Shown here: one piece after another, positions 22,049-30,001 of the stretch | Layout of the letters: the number at the start of each line of letters is the position of its first letter | How positions within the stretch are numbered: the first letter of the stretch is position 1 | Position numbers and translations under genes: made by a program | The notes under the pieces: model-generated | Database searches by the model: none | The model's input: only the letters and a program-made list of their open reading frames with translations | What the model was told of the DNA's origin: nothing | Origin: Streptomyces sp. 1331.2 | GTDB lineage: Bacteria; Actinomycetota; Actinomycetes; Streptomycetales; Streptomycetaceae | Assembly (NCBI RefSeq): GCF_900199205.1 | Contig: NZ_OBMJ01000001.1 | Span: 6,007,001 to 6,071,000 of the forward strand | DNA: 64,000 nucleotides | Direction: 5' to 3'

Positions 22049-23437
22049 ATGCCCGAGCACAACACCCCCGAGCACACCACCCCCCGGCCGCCGCTGACCC
22101 TGGACGAGCTGCGCACCCTGGTGGACGCCGGCGAGGTGCACACCGTCGCGCTCGCCTTCACCGACATGCAGGGCCGTCTGCAGGGCAAGCGCTTCGCCGC
22201 CCGGTTCTTCCTCGACGAGGTCGCCGAGCACGGTGCCGAGGCCTGCGACTACCTGCTGGCCGTCGACGTCGACCTGAACACCGTGGACGGCTACGCCTTC
22301 TCCTCCTGGGCCACCGGCTACGGCGACTTCGCGATGCGCCCCGACCTCGGCACCCTGCGGCTGACCCCCTGGCAGCCCGGCACCGCCCAGGTCACCGCCG
22401 ACCTCGCCCGGCACGGCGGCCACCCCGTGGACGCCGCCCCGCGCCAACTGCTGCGCCGCCAGATCGCCCGGCTCGCCGAGTACGGCCTGGCCGCCGACAT
22501 CGGCACCGAACTGGAGTTCCTGGTCTTCCGCGACACCTACGAGCAGGCCTGGCTCGGCGGCTACCGCGGCCTGACCCCGGCCAACCTCTACAACGTGGAC
22601 TACTCGATGCTGGGCACCGCCCGGGTCGAGCCGCTGCTCTCCCGGATCCGCAACGAGATGGCCGGCGCCGGCCTGGTCGTGGAGTCCGCCAAGGGCGAGT
22701 GCAACCTCGGCCAGCACGAGATCGCCTTCCGCTACGCCGACGCCCTCACCACCTGCGACCAGCACAGCGTCTACAAGACCGGCGCGAAGGAGATCGCCGC
22801 CCAACTCGGCTGCGCGCTCACCTTCATGGCCAAGTACGACGAGCGCGAGGGCAACAGCTGCCACATCCACCTCTCGCTGCGCGACGCCGTCGGCGCTCCC
22901 GCCTTCGCCGACCGGGACGGCCGGATGACCGACACCATGCGGCACTTCCTGGCCGGCCAGCTGGTCGCACTGCGCGAGTTCAGCGTGCTGTACGCCCCGA
23001 ACATCAACTCCTACAAGCGCTACCGCCCGGGTTCCTTCGCCCCGACCGCCGTCGCCTGGGGCCGGGACAACCGTACCTGCGCCTACCGCGTGGTCGGCCA
23101 CGGCCCCGGCCTGCGGATGGAGAACCGGGTGCCGGGCGGCGACGTCAACCCGTACCTCGCGGTGGCCGGGATGATCGCGGCCGGCCTGTACGGGCTGCAG
23201 CGCAAGCTGGAGCTGCCCGCACCCTGCCTGGGCAACGCGTACGCGGTGGAGGAGTACGCCCGGGTGCCCGGATCGCTGCGGGAGGCGGCCGACGCGTGGG
23301 CCGGGAGCGAACTGGCCCGGGAGGCCTTCGGCGACGACGTGGTCGAGCACTACCTGAACATGGCCCGGGTCGAACAGGCCGCCTACGACGGCTCCGTGAC
23401 CGACTGGGAGCGCTACCGGTCCTTCGAACGGATGTGA
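22049..23437 (+). CDS. Glutamine-synthetase-like gamma-glutamyl-amine ligase (GlnA4/GlnA3 type)
   Basis: A 462-aa member of the glutamine synthetase superfamily, with MQGRLQGKRF near the N-terminus, IGTELEFLVF (metal-binding Glu), AKGECNLGQHEI, and NSCHIHLSL carrying the catalytic-site His residues. CAYRVVGHGPGLRMENRVPG lies near the C-terminus, and the adenylylation-site region of true GlnA is not evident. In S. coelicolor, paralogues glnA3 and glnA4 are known to make gamma-glutamyl-polyamines and gamma-glutamyl-ethanolamide; this locus matches my recollection of the glnA4 position. AAGGAGG precedes the ATG. The SDR 41 bases downstream is likely co-transcribed, and a gamma-glutamyl hydrolase is divergent. 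Confidence 0.87.
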   Translation: MPEHNTPEHTTPRPPLTLDELRTLVDAGEVHTVALAFTDMQGRLQGKRFAARFFLDEVAEHGAEACDYLLAVDVDLNTVDGYAFSSWATGYGDFAMRPDLGTLRLTPWQPGTAQVTADLARHGGHPVDAAPRQLLRRQIARLAEYGLAADIGTELEFLVFRDTYEQAWLGGYRGLTPANLYNVDYSMLGTARVEPLLSRIRNEMAGAGLVVESAKGECNLGQHEIAFRYADALTTCDQHSVYKTGAKEIAAQLGCALTFMAKYDEREGNSCHIHLSLRDAVGAPAFADRDGRMTDTMRHFLAGQLVALREFSVLYAPNINSYKRYRPGSFAPTAVAWGRDNRTCAYRVVGHGPGLRMENRVPGGDVNPYLAVAGMIAAGLYGLQRKLELPAPCLGNAYAVEEYARVPGSLREAADAWAGSELAREAFGDDVVEHYLNMARVEQAAYDGSVTDWERYRSFERM

Positions 23438-23478
23438 CGGATGTGGCGCGTGACGAACGGACGTGGAGGGTCGGCCCG

Positions 23479-24279
23479 ATGAGCGAGAAGCACGCCGCGC
23501 AGGACGGGCCGGTCTGCCGCCGGCTGGTCGGCCGCACCGCCGTGGTCACCGGCGCGGGCAGCGGCATCGGCCTGGCCTCCGCCCGCCGGCTCGCCTCGGA
23601 GGGGGCGAAGGTGGTCTGCGCCGACCTCGACGAGGAGACCGGCCGGGCCGCCGCCAAGGAGGTCGGCGGGCTGTTCGTGCACACCGACGTCACCGACCCG
23701 TACATGGTCGAGGCGCTGTTCGACGAGGCGTACGAGACCTACGGCAGCGTGGACGTGGCGTTCAACAACGCGGGCATCTCGCCGCCGGAGGACGACTCGA
23801 TCCTGACCACCGGGCTGGACGCCTGGCGCAGGGTCCAGGAGGCCGACCTGACCTCGGTGTACCTGTGTTGCAAGGCCGCCCTGCCGTACATGCGCCGACA
23901 CGGGCGGGGCTCCGTCATCAACACCGCGAGCTTCGTGGCCCGGATGGGCGCGGCCACCTCGCAGATCTCGTACACCGCCGCCAAGGGCGGGGTGCTCGCG
24001 ATGTCCCGGGAGCTGGGCGTGCAGTTCGCCCGGGAGGGGATCCGGGTCAACGCGCTCTCGCCGGGGCCGGTGGACACCCCGCTGCTGCGCGAGCTGTTCG
24101 CCGCGGACCCGGAGCGGGCGGCGCGGCGGCTGGTGCACATCCCGCTCGGCCGGTTCGCCCGGGCCGAGGAGATCGCCGCCGCGGTGGCCTTCCTGGCCAG
24201 TGACGACTCCTCCTTCATCACGGCGAGCGAGTTCCTGGTGGACGGCGGAATCTCGGGGGCGTACGTCACCCCGCCGTAA
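23479..24279 (+). CDS. Short-chain dehydrogenase/reductase
   Basis: A 266-aa classical SDR. The Rossmann motif is VVTGAGSGIGLASA (about 24-37), then ADLDEETG (acidic residue favouring NAD), NNAGISPPED, catalytic Ser in INTASFVARMG, and YTAAKGG (YxxxK). The C-terminal FLVDGGISGAYVTPP is typical of 3-oxoacyl-ACP-reductase-like SDRs. GGAGGG lies upstream of ATG 23479. Position directly after the gamma-glutamyl ligase suggests it oxidises an alcohol or aldehyde in the same amine-degradation route; no aldehyde dehydrogenase gene is present nearby. The substrate is inferred only from context. Confidence 0.87.
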   Translation: MSEKHAAQDGPVCRRLVGRTAVVTGAGSGIGLASARRLASEGAKVVCADLDEETGRAAAKEVGGLFVHTDVTDPYMVEALFDEAYETYGSVDVAFNNAGISPPEDDSILTTGLDAWRRVQEADLTSVYLCCKAALPYMRRHGRGSVINTASFVARMGAATSQISYTAAKGGVLAMSRELGVQFAREGIRVNALSPGPVDTPLLRELFAADPERAARRLVHIPLGRFARAEEIAAAVAFLASDDSSFITASEFLVDGGISGAYVTPP

Positions 24280-24397
24280 GCGGAGCGGGGGCGGGACGGG
24301 GGTGTGGCGGGGGCCTGGAAGGGCTTCTCACCGTAATCTCATCGAAAACCGGGGGAATTCCGTGCCGCGCTGATTTCGCGTTTATCCGGCTGCCTTT

Positions 24398-24410
24398 AGA
24401 TTCTCTGCTG
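24398..24410 (+). promoter_or_regulatory. -10 element giving a leaderless transcript
   Basis: TAGATT (24398-24403) lies six bases before the GTG start at 24410, in an AT-rich pocket (about 24336-24404). No ribosome site precedes the GTG. Transcription starting at or beside the start codon is the simplest reading. Confidence 0.5.
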
Positions 24411-25585
24411 TGAGTGAGCAGATCCCCGCCGGGTGGTACCCGGACCCCAAGGACACCGTCGGCGAGCCGCGGGCGCAGCGGTGGTGGGACGGCAAGGGCT
24501 GGACGGCCGACACCCGGCCCGCCCCCTCGGACGCCCCGGAGCCGGCCGCGCAGGCACCGCAGGCCCCCGAGCCGGCCGCGCCGGGGACGGCCGAGCAGGC
24601 CACGGTGCTGGAGGGCGAGGTCCTGGAGAGCGGCCCGACCGTCCGCTACCCGGAGCCGCCGCCGTTCGGCACGGCCTACGGCTCGCCCGTCGCGCCACCG
24701 CCGCGCAAGGCTTGGCGCAAGCCGTCCAAGCTGGTCGTGGCGACCGCCGTCGCCGCCCTGCTCGGGCTGGGCGCCGGCTCGGGGATCACCTACCTCGCGA
24801 TGGACGGGCACGGCGACCGTCCGAAGGCCTCCGCCCGGCAGGCCCCGCAGGGCGGGTACGGGCCCTGGGACGGCTTCCCGGGCTTCGGCGACCCCGGCGG
24901 CAACGGTGCGCCCGGCGGCAACGGTGCGCCCGGCGGCAACGGCGGCAAGGGCGGCAAGGGCGGCGGCAGCGGGGACGGCAAGGGCAGCGGCAAGTCCCGG
25001 CCCGGCGCCGGCCAGGCGATCGACGTGGTGAACCGGCTCACCCTGCCCGTCCCCTCCGGCTGGCAGGCCGGTACCTCCGGCGACGGCTACGCCATGATCA
25101 CCGTCGGCTCGTACACCTGCGCGGACGGCACCGACAACTGCACCCTCGGCGGCGTGACCACCGGCCGGATCGACGGCGGCGGCACCGACGTCCAGGCGGC
25201 GGCCAACGCCGACATCGCCAAGGCCGCCAAGGAGTCGTACGGCGACATCACCGGGCACCAGGAGCTCAAGTCCGAGGCGGTCAAGGTCGACGGCCGGAAC
25301 GGCTACCTGGTCCGCTGGAAGGTGGACGCACCCAAGGGCAACAACGGGTACGTGCAGACGGTGGTCTTCCCGTCCGCTGACGGCAAGGCACTGGTCTCGG
25401 TGCACTTCGGCTTCGACATCGCCGACAAGGCGCCGGACGTCGCGGTGATGGACACCATCGTCCAGGGCATCGCCGACTTCAAGGGCAAGATCCCGAGCAT
25501 CCCCGGGCTGCCCGGCTCGGGTTCGGGATCGGGTTCCGGTTCCGGGGCCGACGGTACGGGAGGCACCGGGGGCACCACCACCTGA
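24410..25585 (+). CDS. DUF2510-containing membrane-anchored protein
   Basis: A 391-aa protein. Residues 6-37 form a DUF2510 domain (IPAGWYPDP, then RWWDGKGWT). A Pro/Ala-rich linker, one membrane helix (about 103-125, LVVATAVAALLGLGAGSG), a long Gly/Asn/Lys-rich low-complexity spacer with repeated GGNGAP units (about 161-200), and an extracytoplasmic globular domain (about 205-365) follow. That domain starts VVNRLTLPVPSGWQAG and has two Cys in CADGTDNC. The C-terminus is a Gly/Ser run. Function is unknown; the domain order suggests a cytoplasmic sensor-like module linked to an external domain across the wall. It appears to be transcribed without a leader. Confidence 0.8.
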   Translation: MSEQIPAGWYPDPKDTVGEPRAQRWWDGKGWTADTRPAPSDAPEPAAQAPQAPEPAAPGTAEQATVLEGEVLESGPTVRYPEPPPFGTAYGSPVAPPPRKAWRKPSKLVVATAVAALLGLGAGSGITYLAMDGHGDRPKASARQAPQGGYGPWDGFPGFGDPGGNGAPGGNGAPGGNGGKGGKGGGSGDGKGSGKSRPGAGQAIDVVNRLTLPVPSGWQAGTSGDGYAMITVGSYTCADGTDNCTLGGVTTGRIDGGGTDVQAAANADIAKAAKESYGDITGHQELKSEAVKVDGRNGYLVRWKVDAPKGNNGYVQTVVFPSADGKALVSVHFGFDIADKAPDVAVMDTIVQGIADFKGKIPSIPGLPGSGSGSGSGSGADGTGGTGGTTT

Positions 25586-25601
25586 GCCCCGCGCTCCTCA
25601 C

Positions 25602-25650
25602 ACGGCGGCGGCCTACCCGGGACGTGAACCCCCGGGTGGGCCGCCGCCGT
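25602..25650 (+). terminator. Bidirectional hairpin terminator
   Basis: ACGGCGGCGGCC (25602-25613) pairs with GGCCGCCGCCGT (25639-25650), with an inner ACCCGGG/CCCGGGT pair. It lies 17 bases after the DUF2510 gene stop, in the gap to the convergent LPMO gene. Confidence 0.75.
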
Positions 25651-25660
25651 TCACGTTCAG

Positions 25661-25684
25661 GGTTCCCGCAGTGCCGCGGGAACC
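25661..25684 (-). terminator. Second hairpin, LPMO side
   Basis: GGTTCCCGC (25661-25669) and GCGGGAACC (25676-25684) form a perfect 9-bp stem with a 6-base loop. Together with the hairpin at 25602-25650 it separates the convergent DUF2510 and LPMO genes. Confidence 0.6.
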
Positions 25685-25726
25685 GGGCCGGACGGGGGTG
25701 TGGCCGGCCCGGTCCCGCGTCCGGCG

Positions 25727-26644
25727 TCAGGAGTCGCGTCGAACAGCCTCGACACGACGGCGCCGGAGCACCATGCCGGCCCAGCCGACGCCGATCGCGG
25801 CGGCACCGGCGAGCAGCAGCGGACCGGTGGCCGAGGTGCCGGCCACGGCCGCGGAGCTGGTCGGGGCGATCCGGCCCGCGGGGGCGTTCGGATCCCCGCC
25901 GTGGCCGTGGTGGGCGACGGTGGACCTGGGCGCGTCGGCCGCGATCTGGGCGTCGCTGGGCGCGGCCGGGGCCTCGGCGGCGAGCGCCGGGGCTGCAGCG
26001 CCGGAGGCCGAGCCGAAGTCGACGTCGGAACAGCTGTAGAACGCCTCCGGGCTGTCGCTGCGCTGCCAGATCATGTACAGCAGCTGACGGCCGGTGCGCT
26101 GCGGCAGCGTGCCCGAGTAGGTGTAGTAGCCGTTGGTGGCCGTGCGGTCGACCTGCACCCGGGCCACCGGGGTCGGGTCGAGGTCCGACCACTTCAGCGG
26201 CTTGGTGGGGTCGTAGCCCGGCTTGGTGAGGTAGACGGTCTGGGTGCCGAGGTGCGGCGCGGTGGTGCGGAACTGGAAGGTGAACGCGCCGGCCTTGACC
26301 GGGGTGGCCGGCCAGTCGGTGCGCGGCCAGTCCAGTGCGGCGTACTTGTCGCGGTTGGCCGAGCAGAGCCTGCCGTCCGGGATCAGCGCCTGGTGGTTGC
26401 CGTTGGCGTTGGCGATGTTGACCTCGTTCCAGTCGTACAGCGGCTGGGTGCCGCTCGCGGCGACGAGGTCCTTGCAGACCTGGGACACCGGGTGCTCGGG
26501 GCCCTCCGCATAGCAGGCGGCGACCCGGCTGACGGGATTGGTCATCGTGCCGTGGGCACTGGCGGTACCGGCGGTGGTCGCGGCCACCGCGAGGACCGCG
26601 GCGCCGACCACGCCGACGGACAGGGCAGTTCGATTGAGGGACAT
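25727..26644 (-). CDS. AA10 lytic polysaccharide monooxygenase with C-terminal membrane anchor
   Basis: A 305-aa secreted copper enzyme that oxidatively cleaves chitin or cellulose. The signal peptide ends ...GTASA and the mature protein starts with His31 (HGTMTNPVSR), the N-terminal half of the copper histidine brace; the second His is in TTAPHLGTQ (about 129). Family features include LYDWNEVNI and the Cys in SVS- and CSDVDFG-type positions. After the catalytic domain (to about 215) an Ala/Pro-rich linker leads to a hydrophobic helix (about 272-295, LLLAGAAAIGVGWAGMVL) and an RRRR tail. This is a wall- or membrane-anchoring arrangement without a recognisable LPxTG/LAxTG box. A DasR-type site lies upstream. 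Confidence 0.92.
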   Translation of the reverse strand: MSLNRTALSVGVVGAAVLAVAATTAGTASAHGTMTNPVSRVAACYAEGPEHPVSQVCKDLVAASGTQPLYDWNEVNIANANGNHQALIPDGRLCSANRDKYAALDWPRTDWPATPVKAGAFTFQFRTTAPHLGTQTVYLTKPGYDPTKPLKWSDLDPTPVARVQVDRTATNGYYTYSGTLPQRTGRQLLYMIWQRSDSPEAFYSCSDVDFGSASGAAAPALAAEAPAAPSDAQIAADAPRSTVAHHGHGGDPNAPAGRIAPTSSAAVAGTSATGPLLLAGAAAIGVGWAGMVLRRRRVEAVRRDS

Positions 26645-26708
26645 GGGGTGGGGACTCCTTGACCGTCGTTCCGGGCGAGTGTGGGGGAACGGGCACGCCT
26701 GCCCGCTC

Positions 26709-26737
26709 GGGGGTCGCCGGCCCGGCGCGCGACCCCC
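26709..26737 (-). promoter_or_regulatory. 5'-leader hairpin upstream of the LPMO gene
   Basis: GGGGGTCGC (26709-26717) and GCGACCCCC (26729-26737) form a perfect 9-bp stem between the DasR-like site and the start codon. It could be a leader hairpin influencing LPMO expression, or incidental. Confidence 0.35.
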
Positions 26738-26751
26738 GGCCAGAGCGTAGG

Positions 26752-26767
26752 ATTGGTCTGGACCATC
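26752..26767 (-). promoter_or_regulatory. DasR-responsive element (dre)-like operator
   Basis: ATTGGTCTGGACCATC closely matches the dre consensus ACTGGTCTAGACCAGT: the central TGGTCT-GACCA half-sites are intact. It lies 108 bases upstream of the LPMO ATG. DasR is the N-acetylglucosamine-responsive GntR repressor that governs chitin genes in Streptomyces. Confidence 0.75.
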
Positions 26768-26826
26768 GCGCAATAGTCGTGCGTGGAGCAGTTGTTGACG
26801 GGCCGTAGGCCCCAGAGCAGCACAAA

Positions 26827-26865
26827 GGCCCGATGAAAGGCCGGAGTTGGCTCTTCCATCGGGCC
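26827..26865 (-). terminator. Terminator after the small amyloid-motif protein gene
   Basis: GGCCCGATG (26827-26835) and CATCGGGCC (26857-26865) form a 9-bp stem with a 21-base loop, 21 bases beyond the stop codon of the minus-strand gene. Confidence 0.6.
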
Positions 26866-26885
26866 CTCTTAAGGCTCCGGAAAGG

Positions 26886-27320
26886 TCAGCGCTTCAGGTT
26901 GTGGATGATGCCGGCCTGGATCACGGCGTCGTTGTACGTCGATCCGCCGCCGTTGTGGGTGTTGGTGATGTAGTTCACGGTGGTCGCCTGCTCGGACACC
27001 TCCGGCTCGAACTCGTCGAGGATCGACCGGAGTTCGGTGACCATGGCCGGGTTCCCGGCCAGCAGTCGGCGGAGCTTCGGCGCCCACTCGCCCTGCGCGC
27101 TCCGGGCGGCGGACTCGCTGTCGCCCTCCTGCGCCGCGACCAGCTCGGCCTGGGTCTCGTCCAGCTCCTCGGAGACCGACTCCGCCCGGTGGCCGAACAT
27201 CGCCGCGATGCGCGGCCTGACCCGCTCCCAGGCCGAGGTGACCATGAGGCCGGCCAGAACGGTCGCGCCCCTCGTTGCGATTTCCGTGATCTCGGCGTCC
27301 AATGCCACTCCCTCGCTCAT
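26886..27320 (-). CDS. Small helical protein with C-terminal amyloid-signalling-like motif
   Basis: A 144-aa protein of a family common but uncharacterised in streptomycetes. Residues 1-35 form a hydrophobic helical start (IATRGATVLAGLMVTSAWERV). A charged helical region (about 40-108, probably coiled coil; AESVSEELDETQAELVAAQE) follows. The last 25 residues read VNYITNTHNGGG, then STYNDAVIQAGIIHN. In relatives I recall this tail as 'ISGG-HGPVIQGRD', which resembles bacterial amyloid-signalling motifs (BASS/RHIM-like, core V-Q-x-G). Such tails recruit NLR- or TIR-type partners by templating, but no partner is adjacent. GTG or ATG alternatives were not needed: ATG 27320 fits. Function inferred only. 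Confidence 0.7.
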   Translation of the reverse strand: MSEGVALDAEITEIATRGATVLAGLMVTSAWERVRPRIAAMFGHRAESVSEELDETQAELVAAQEGDSESAARSAQGEWAPKLRRLLAGNPAMVTELRSILDEFEPEVSEQATTVNYITNTHNGGGSTYNDAVIQAGIIHNLKR

Positions 27321-27363
27321 GACGCAGTGTCGCCACCACGGTAGGGCAAGGCCGGACGGAGCG

Positions 27364-28581
27364 TCAGAGGAACGTCTTCCCCTCGCCCCGGTACGTCGGC
27401 ACGGTCCGGACGACCCGGTCGCCCTCGATCAGGTGCAGCTCCGCGAAGCGCTCGCACAGCTCGCCCGCCTTGGCGTGCCGGAACCAGACCCGGTCGCCGA
27501 TCAGCAGGTCGTCCGCGGCCGAGCCGAGCAGCGGGGTCTGCACCTCGCCGGCGCCCTCCATCGGGTCGTAGCGCAGGCCCGGCGGCAGGTACGGCACCGG
27601 GGAGCGGTCCGGGCCGGCCGCGCCGGAGGCCGGGTAGCCGCCGCCGAGCACCGTGACCACGCCGACGCCGGGGCGCCGCACCACCGGCTGGCCGAACAGG
27701 GCGGCCGGACGGCCCCGGAAGGCGCGGTAGTTGTCGAACAGCTGCGGCTGGTACAGCCCGGAGCCGGCCGCCACCTCGGTGACGGCGCGCTCGGCCACGG
27801 TGGACTCGACGCTGCCGGTACCGCCGCCGTTGACGAACTCCAGCTCGGCCACCTGCCGCAGCCGCCGGACCACCGCCGCGCGCCGCTCGGCCAGTTCGGC
27901 CCGGGACCTGGCCTGCATCAGCCGGACCAGCTGCGAGCGCACCGGCCGTCCGGGTACCCGGTCGCCCACCCCGGCGACGTGCCCCTCGTACGCCATCAGG
28001 CCGACCACCCGGAAGCCCGGGCGCCGTTGGACGAGTTCGGCGAAGGCGCCCAGGTCCTCGGGGGTGCGCAGCGGCGAGCGGCGGGCGCCGACCCGGACCC
28101 GTCCGCCGAGCAGGTGCAGGGCGGTGTCCAGCTCCAGGCAGACCCGGACCTCGGCGTCGCCGCCCCGGGCCTTGTCGATCAGGTCCAGCTGGGCCGGGTC
28201 GTCCAGGACGACGGTGATCTCCCGGGCGAGTTCCGGGTCGGCGGTCAGTTCGGCGAAGCCGGTCCGGTCGGCGGAGGGATAGGCGAGCAGGATGTCGCGG
28301 AAGCCCGAGCGGGCGAGCCAGAGCGACTCGTCCAGGGTGAAGCCCATCACGCCGGCGAAGCCGTCCGTGGCCAGCACCCGCTCCAGCAGGGCCCGGCAGC
28401 GCACCGACTTGCTGGCCACCCGGACCGGCTTGCCGCCCGCCCGGCGCACCAGGTCGGCGGCGTTGGCGTCGAAGGCGGCGAGGTCCACGACGGCGACCGG
28501 TCCGTCCAGGTGGGCGGTGGCCCGGTCGTACCGGAGGCGGTCGGAGACCGGGGCGGGCGCGGGTGCGTCGAGGATCACCAT
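27364..28581 (-). CDS. PLP-dependent alanine-racemase-like (fold type III) protein
   Basis: A 405-aa protein with an alanine racemase N-terminal domain. The PLP lysine is in PVRVASKSVRCRALLE (about 56-71), followed by GFTLDESLWLA, LMAYEGHVAG and FVNGGGTGSVES, which binds the PLP phosphate. The C-terminal part (about 300-405) resembles D-threonine aldolase or amino-acid deaminase proteins of this fold (ADDLLIGDRVWFRHAKAGELCERF with a likely metal-site His/Cys). Substrate unknown. ATG 28581 (MVILDAPAP) is chosen over an upstream in-frame ATG because the upstream part is Pro-rich and not family-like. The divergent SseB gene begins 89 bp away. Confidence 0.8.
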   Translation of the reverse strand: MVILDAPAPAPVSDRLRYDRATAHLDGPVAVVDLAAFDANAADLVRRAGGKPVRVASKSVRCRALLERVLATDGFAGVMGFTLDESLWLARSGFRDILLAYPSADRTGFAELTADPELAREITVVLDDPAQLDLIDKARGGDAEVRVCLELDTALHLLGGRVRVGARRSPLRTPEDLGAFAELVQRRPGFRVVGLMAYEGHVAGVGDRVPGRPVRSQLVRLMQARSRAELAERRAAVVRRLRQVAELEFVNGGGTGSVESTVAERAVTEVAAGSGLYQPQLFDNYRAFRGRPAALFGQPVVRRPGVGVVTVLGGGYPASGAAGPDRSPVPYLPPGLRYDPMEGAGEVQTPLLGSAADDLLIGDRVWFRHAKAGELCERFAELHLIEGDRVVRTVPTYRGEGKTFL

Positions 28582-28658
28582 GGCCGCAGGGTGCCACAGC
28601 GGGCTACCGGGGGTAGGGGGTGCGGGCAGCGAAATGGGGCCGGTCGGGTGCAGTGGCA

Positions 28659-28671
28659 TAGGGTCGGCGGG
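28659..28671 (+). promoter_or_regulatory. -10 element of the SseB gene, leaderless
   Basis: TAGGGT (28659-28664) lies six bases before the GTG at 28671, and no ribosome site is present. This spacing matches a leaderless transcript. Confidence 0.5.
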
Positions 28672-29444
28672 TGGACCGCAAAGACTTCTCCAACCCGGCG
28701 TTCGTCGGCAAGAACATCCCGAACCCCGGCTTCGGCGACGACGACGGCACGGCCGATCCGGCGCTCACCGAGGCGCTCGCCCGCTGGTCGCAGGACCGTA
28801 CGGCGGAGCCCGGGGTGCTGGCGGCGCTGACCCCGACCCGGCTGATGGTCCCGATCGTCGCGCTCCTCGGCGAGGTCGAGGTGGACGAGCACGGGCACAA
28901 GCACGACAAGAGCAGCGACATGGCCGTCCCGGTGCTGGAGGCCCCGGACGGTCGCCGGGCGCTGCCGGCCTTCACCTCGCTGGAGACGCTCGCCCGCTGG
29001 CGGGCCGACGCCCGCCCGGCGCCGGTGGCCGCCCCGCAGGCCGCGATGGTGGCCTTCTCGGAGCGGGCCGACACCCTGCTGATCGACCCGGCCGGCCCGG
29101 TGGCCTTCCAGCTGACCGGCGCCCGGCTGCGGGCGCTCGCGGAGAACCGCCCGTTCCTGCCGCCGGCCCGGGACCCCGAGGTGCGCGAGGCGGTCCGGGC
29201 ACTGCTGGCAGCCGAGCCGCAGGTGGCCGCCGGGCTGCTGGCGCCCTCCGACAGCTCGGACGGGGTGCTCGCGGTGGTGTTCGACGCGGCGCTCGACCAG
29301 TCGGCGCTGCAGGCCGCCGCACAGCGCGTCGGGCAGGCGGTGGCCGCCGACCCGGTACTGCGGGTGCGGCTGGACCGGGGCCTGGACCTCGCGGTGCTGC
29401 CGGCGAGCGCCGAGCTGCCGGGGGAGCCGCTGTACCGGCGCTAG
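28671..29444 (+). CDS. SseB-family protein
   Basis: A 257-aa cytosolic protein. The N-terminus (MDRKDFSNPAFVGKNIPNPG) and the domain LTPTRLMVPIVALLGE, then DMAVPVLEAPDGRRALPAFTS, are the SseB N-terminal domain (about 30-135). A second, degenerate copy of the same fold may occupy 180-255. The family's name comes from enhanced serine sensitivity in E. coli; its biochemical role is not established. It is conserved next to the translation block in streptomycetes. It starts at GTG with a leaderless-type promoter. Confidence 0.85.
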   Translation: MDRKDFSNPAFVGKNIPNPGFGDDDGTADPALTEALARWSQDRTAEPGVLAALTPTRLMVPIVALLGEVEVDEHGHKHDKSSDMAVPVLEAPDGRRALPAFTSLETLARWRADARPAPVAAPQAAMVAFSERADTLLIDPAGPVAFQLTGARLRALAENRPFLPPARDPEVREAVRALLAAEPQVAAGLLAPSDSSDGVLAVVFDAALDQSALQAAAQRVGQAVAADPVLRVRLDRGLDLAVLPASAELPGEPLYRR

Positions 29445-29464
29445 GACAGGCCCTGGGAGACGCC

Positions 29465-29501
29465 GAAGGGCCACCTGCCCGGATGGGTGAGGTGGCCCTT
29501 C
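29465..29501. terminator. Bidirectional terminator between SseB and DUF1844 genes
   Basis: GAAGGGCCACCT (29465-29476) pairs with AGGTGGCCCTTC (29490-29501), a perfect 12-bp stem with a 13-base loop, placed between two convergent genes. Confidence 0.85.
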
Positions 29502-29511
29502 TCGCAGGTTC

Positions 29512-29889
29512 TCAGGCGTAGACCGGCCCGGTGAACTTCTCGCCCGGGCCCGCGCCCGGCGCGTCCGGGACGAGGGAGGCCTCGCGGAAGGCGAGCTGCA
29601 GCGAGCGCAGCCCGTCCCGCAGCGGGGCGGCGTGGAAGTTGCTGATCTCCGGGGCGCCGGCGGTGACCAGCCCGGCCAGCGCGGTGATCAGCTTGCGGGC
29701 CTCGTCCAGGTCCTTGTCCTTCTCGCCGCCCTCGGCGAGACCGCACTTGACGGCGGCCGCGCTCATCAGGTGCACGGCAACGGTGGTGATCACCTCGACG
29801 GCCGGGACCTCGGCGATGTCGCGGGTGAGGTCGTCGAAGCCGATCGCGTCGTCGTCCGCGCCGGGGGTCTGGGTGGGCTCGCTGCTCAA
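29512..29889 (-). CDS. DUF1844 protein
   Basis: A 125-aa conserved actinobacterial protein encoded divergently from infC. The domain runs FDDLTRDIAEVPAVEVI, then MSAAAVKCGLAEGGEKDKDLDEA and NFHAAPLRDGLRSLQLAFREA, ending GEKFTGPVYA. Function unknown; conservation beside the IF3 operon suggests a link to translation or growth control. I place the start at TTG 29889 (MSSEPTQTP), which has AAGGAA upstream; a second in-frame TTG at 29913 lacks a ribosome site. A -10-like TACGCT lies near 29934 on the minus strand. Confidence 0.82.
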   Translation of the reverse strand: MSSEPTQTPGADDDAIGFDDLTRDIAEVPAVEVITTVAVHLMSAAAVKCGLAEGGEKDKDLDEARKLITALAGLVTAGAPEISNFHAAPLRDGLRSLQLAFREASLVPDAPGAGPGEKFTGPVYA

Positions 29890-30001
29890 GAGGGGCTCGT
29901 TCCTTCGTGCCAAGTGGGTACACGTGGAGCGTACAAGGGCTCCGGAACGCGCCGGAAAGGCAGTGCGCGGGGGCGGAATAGCGTTCGACGGCGCGACGCT
30001 G

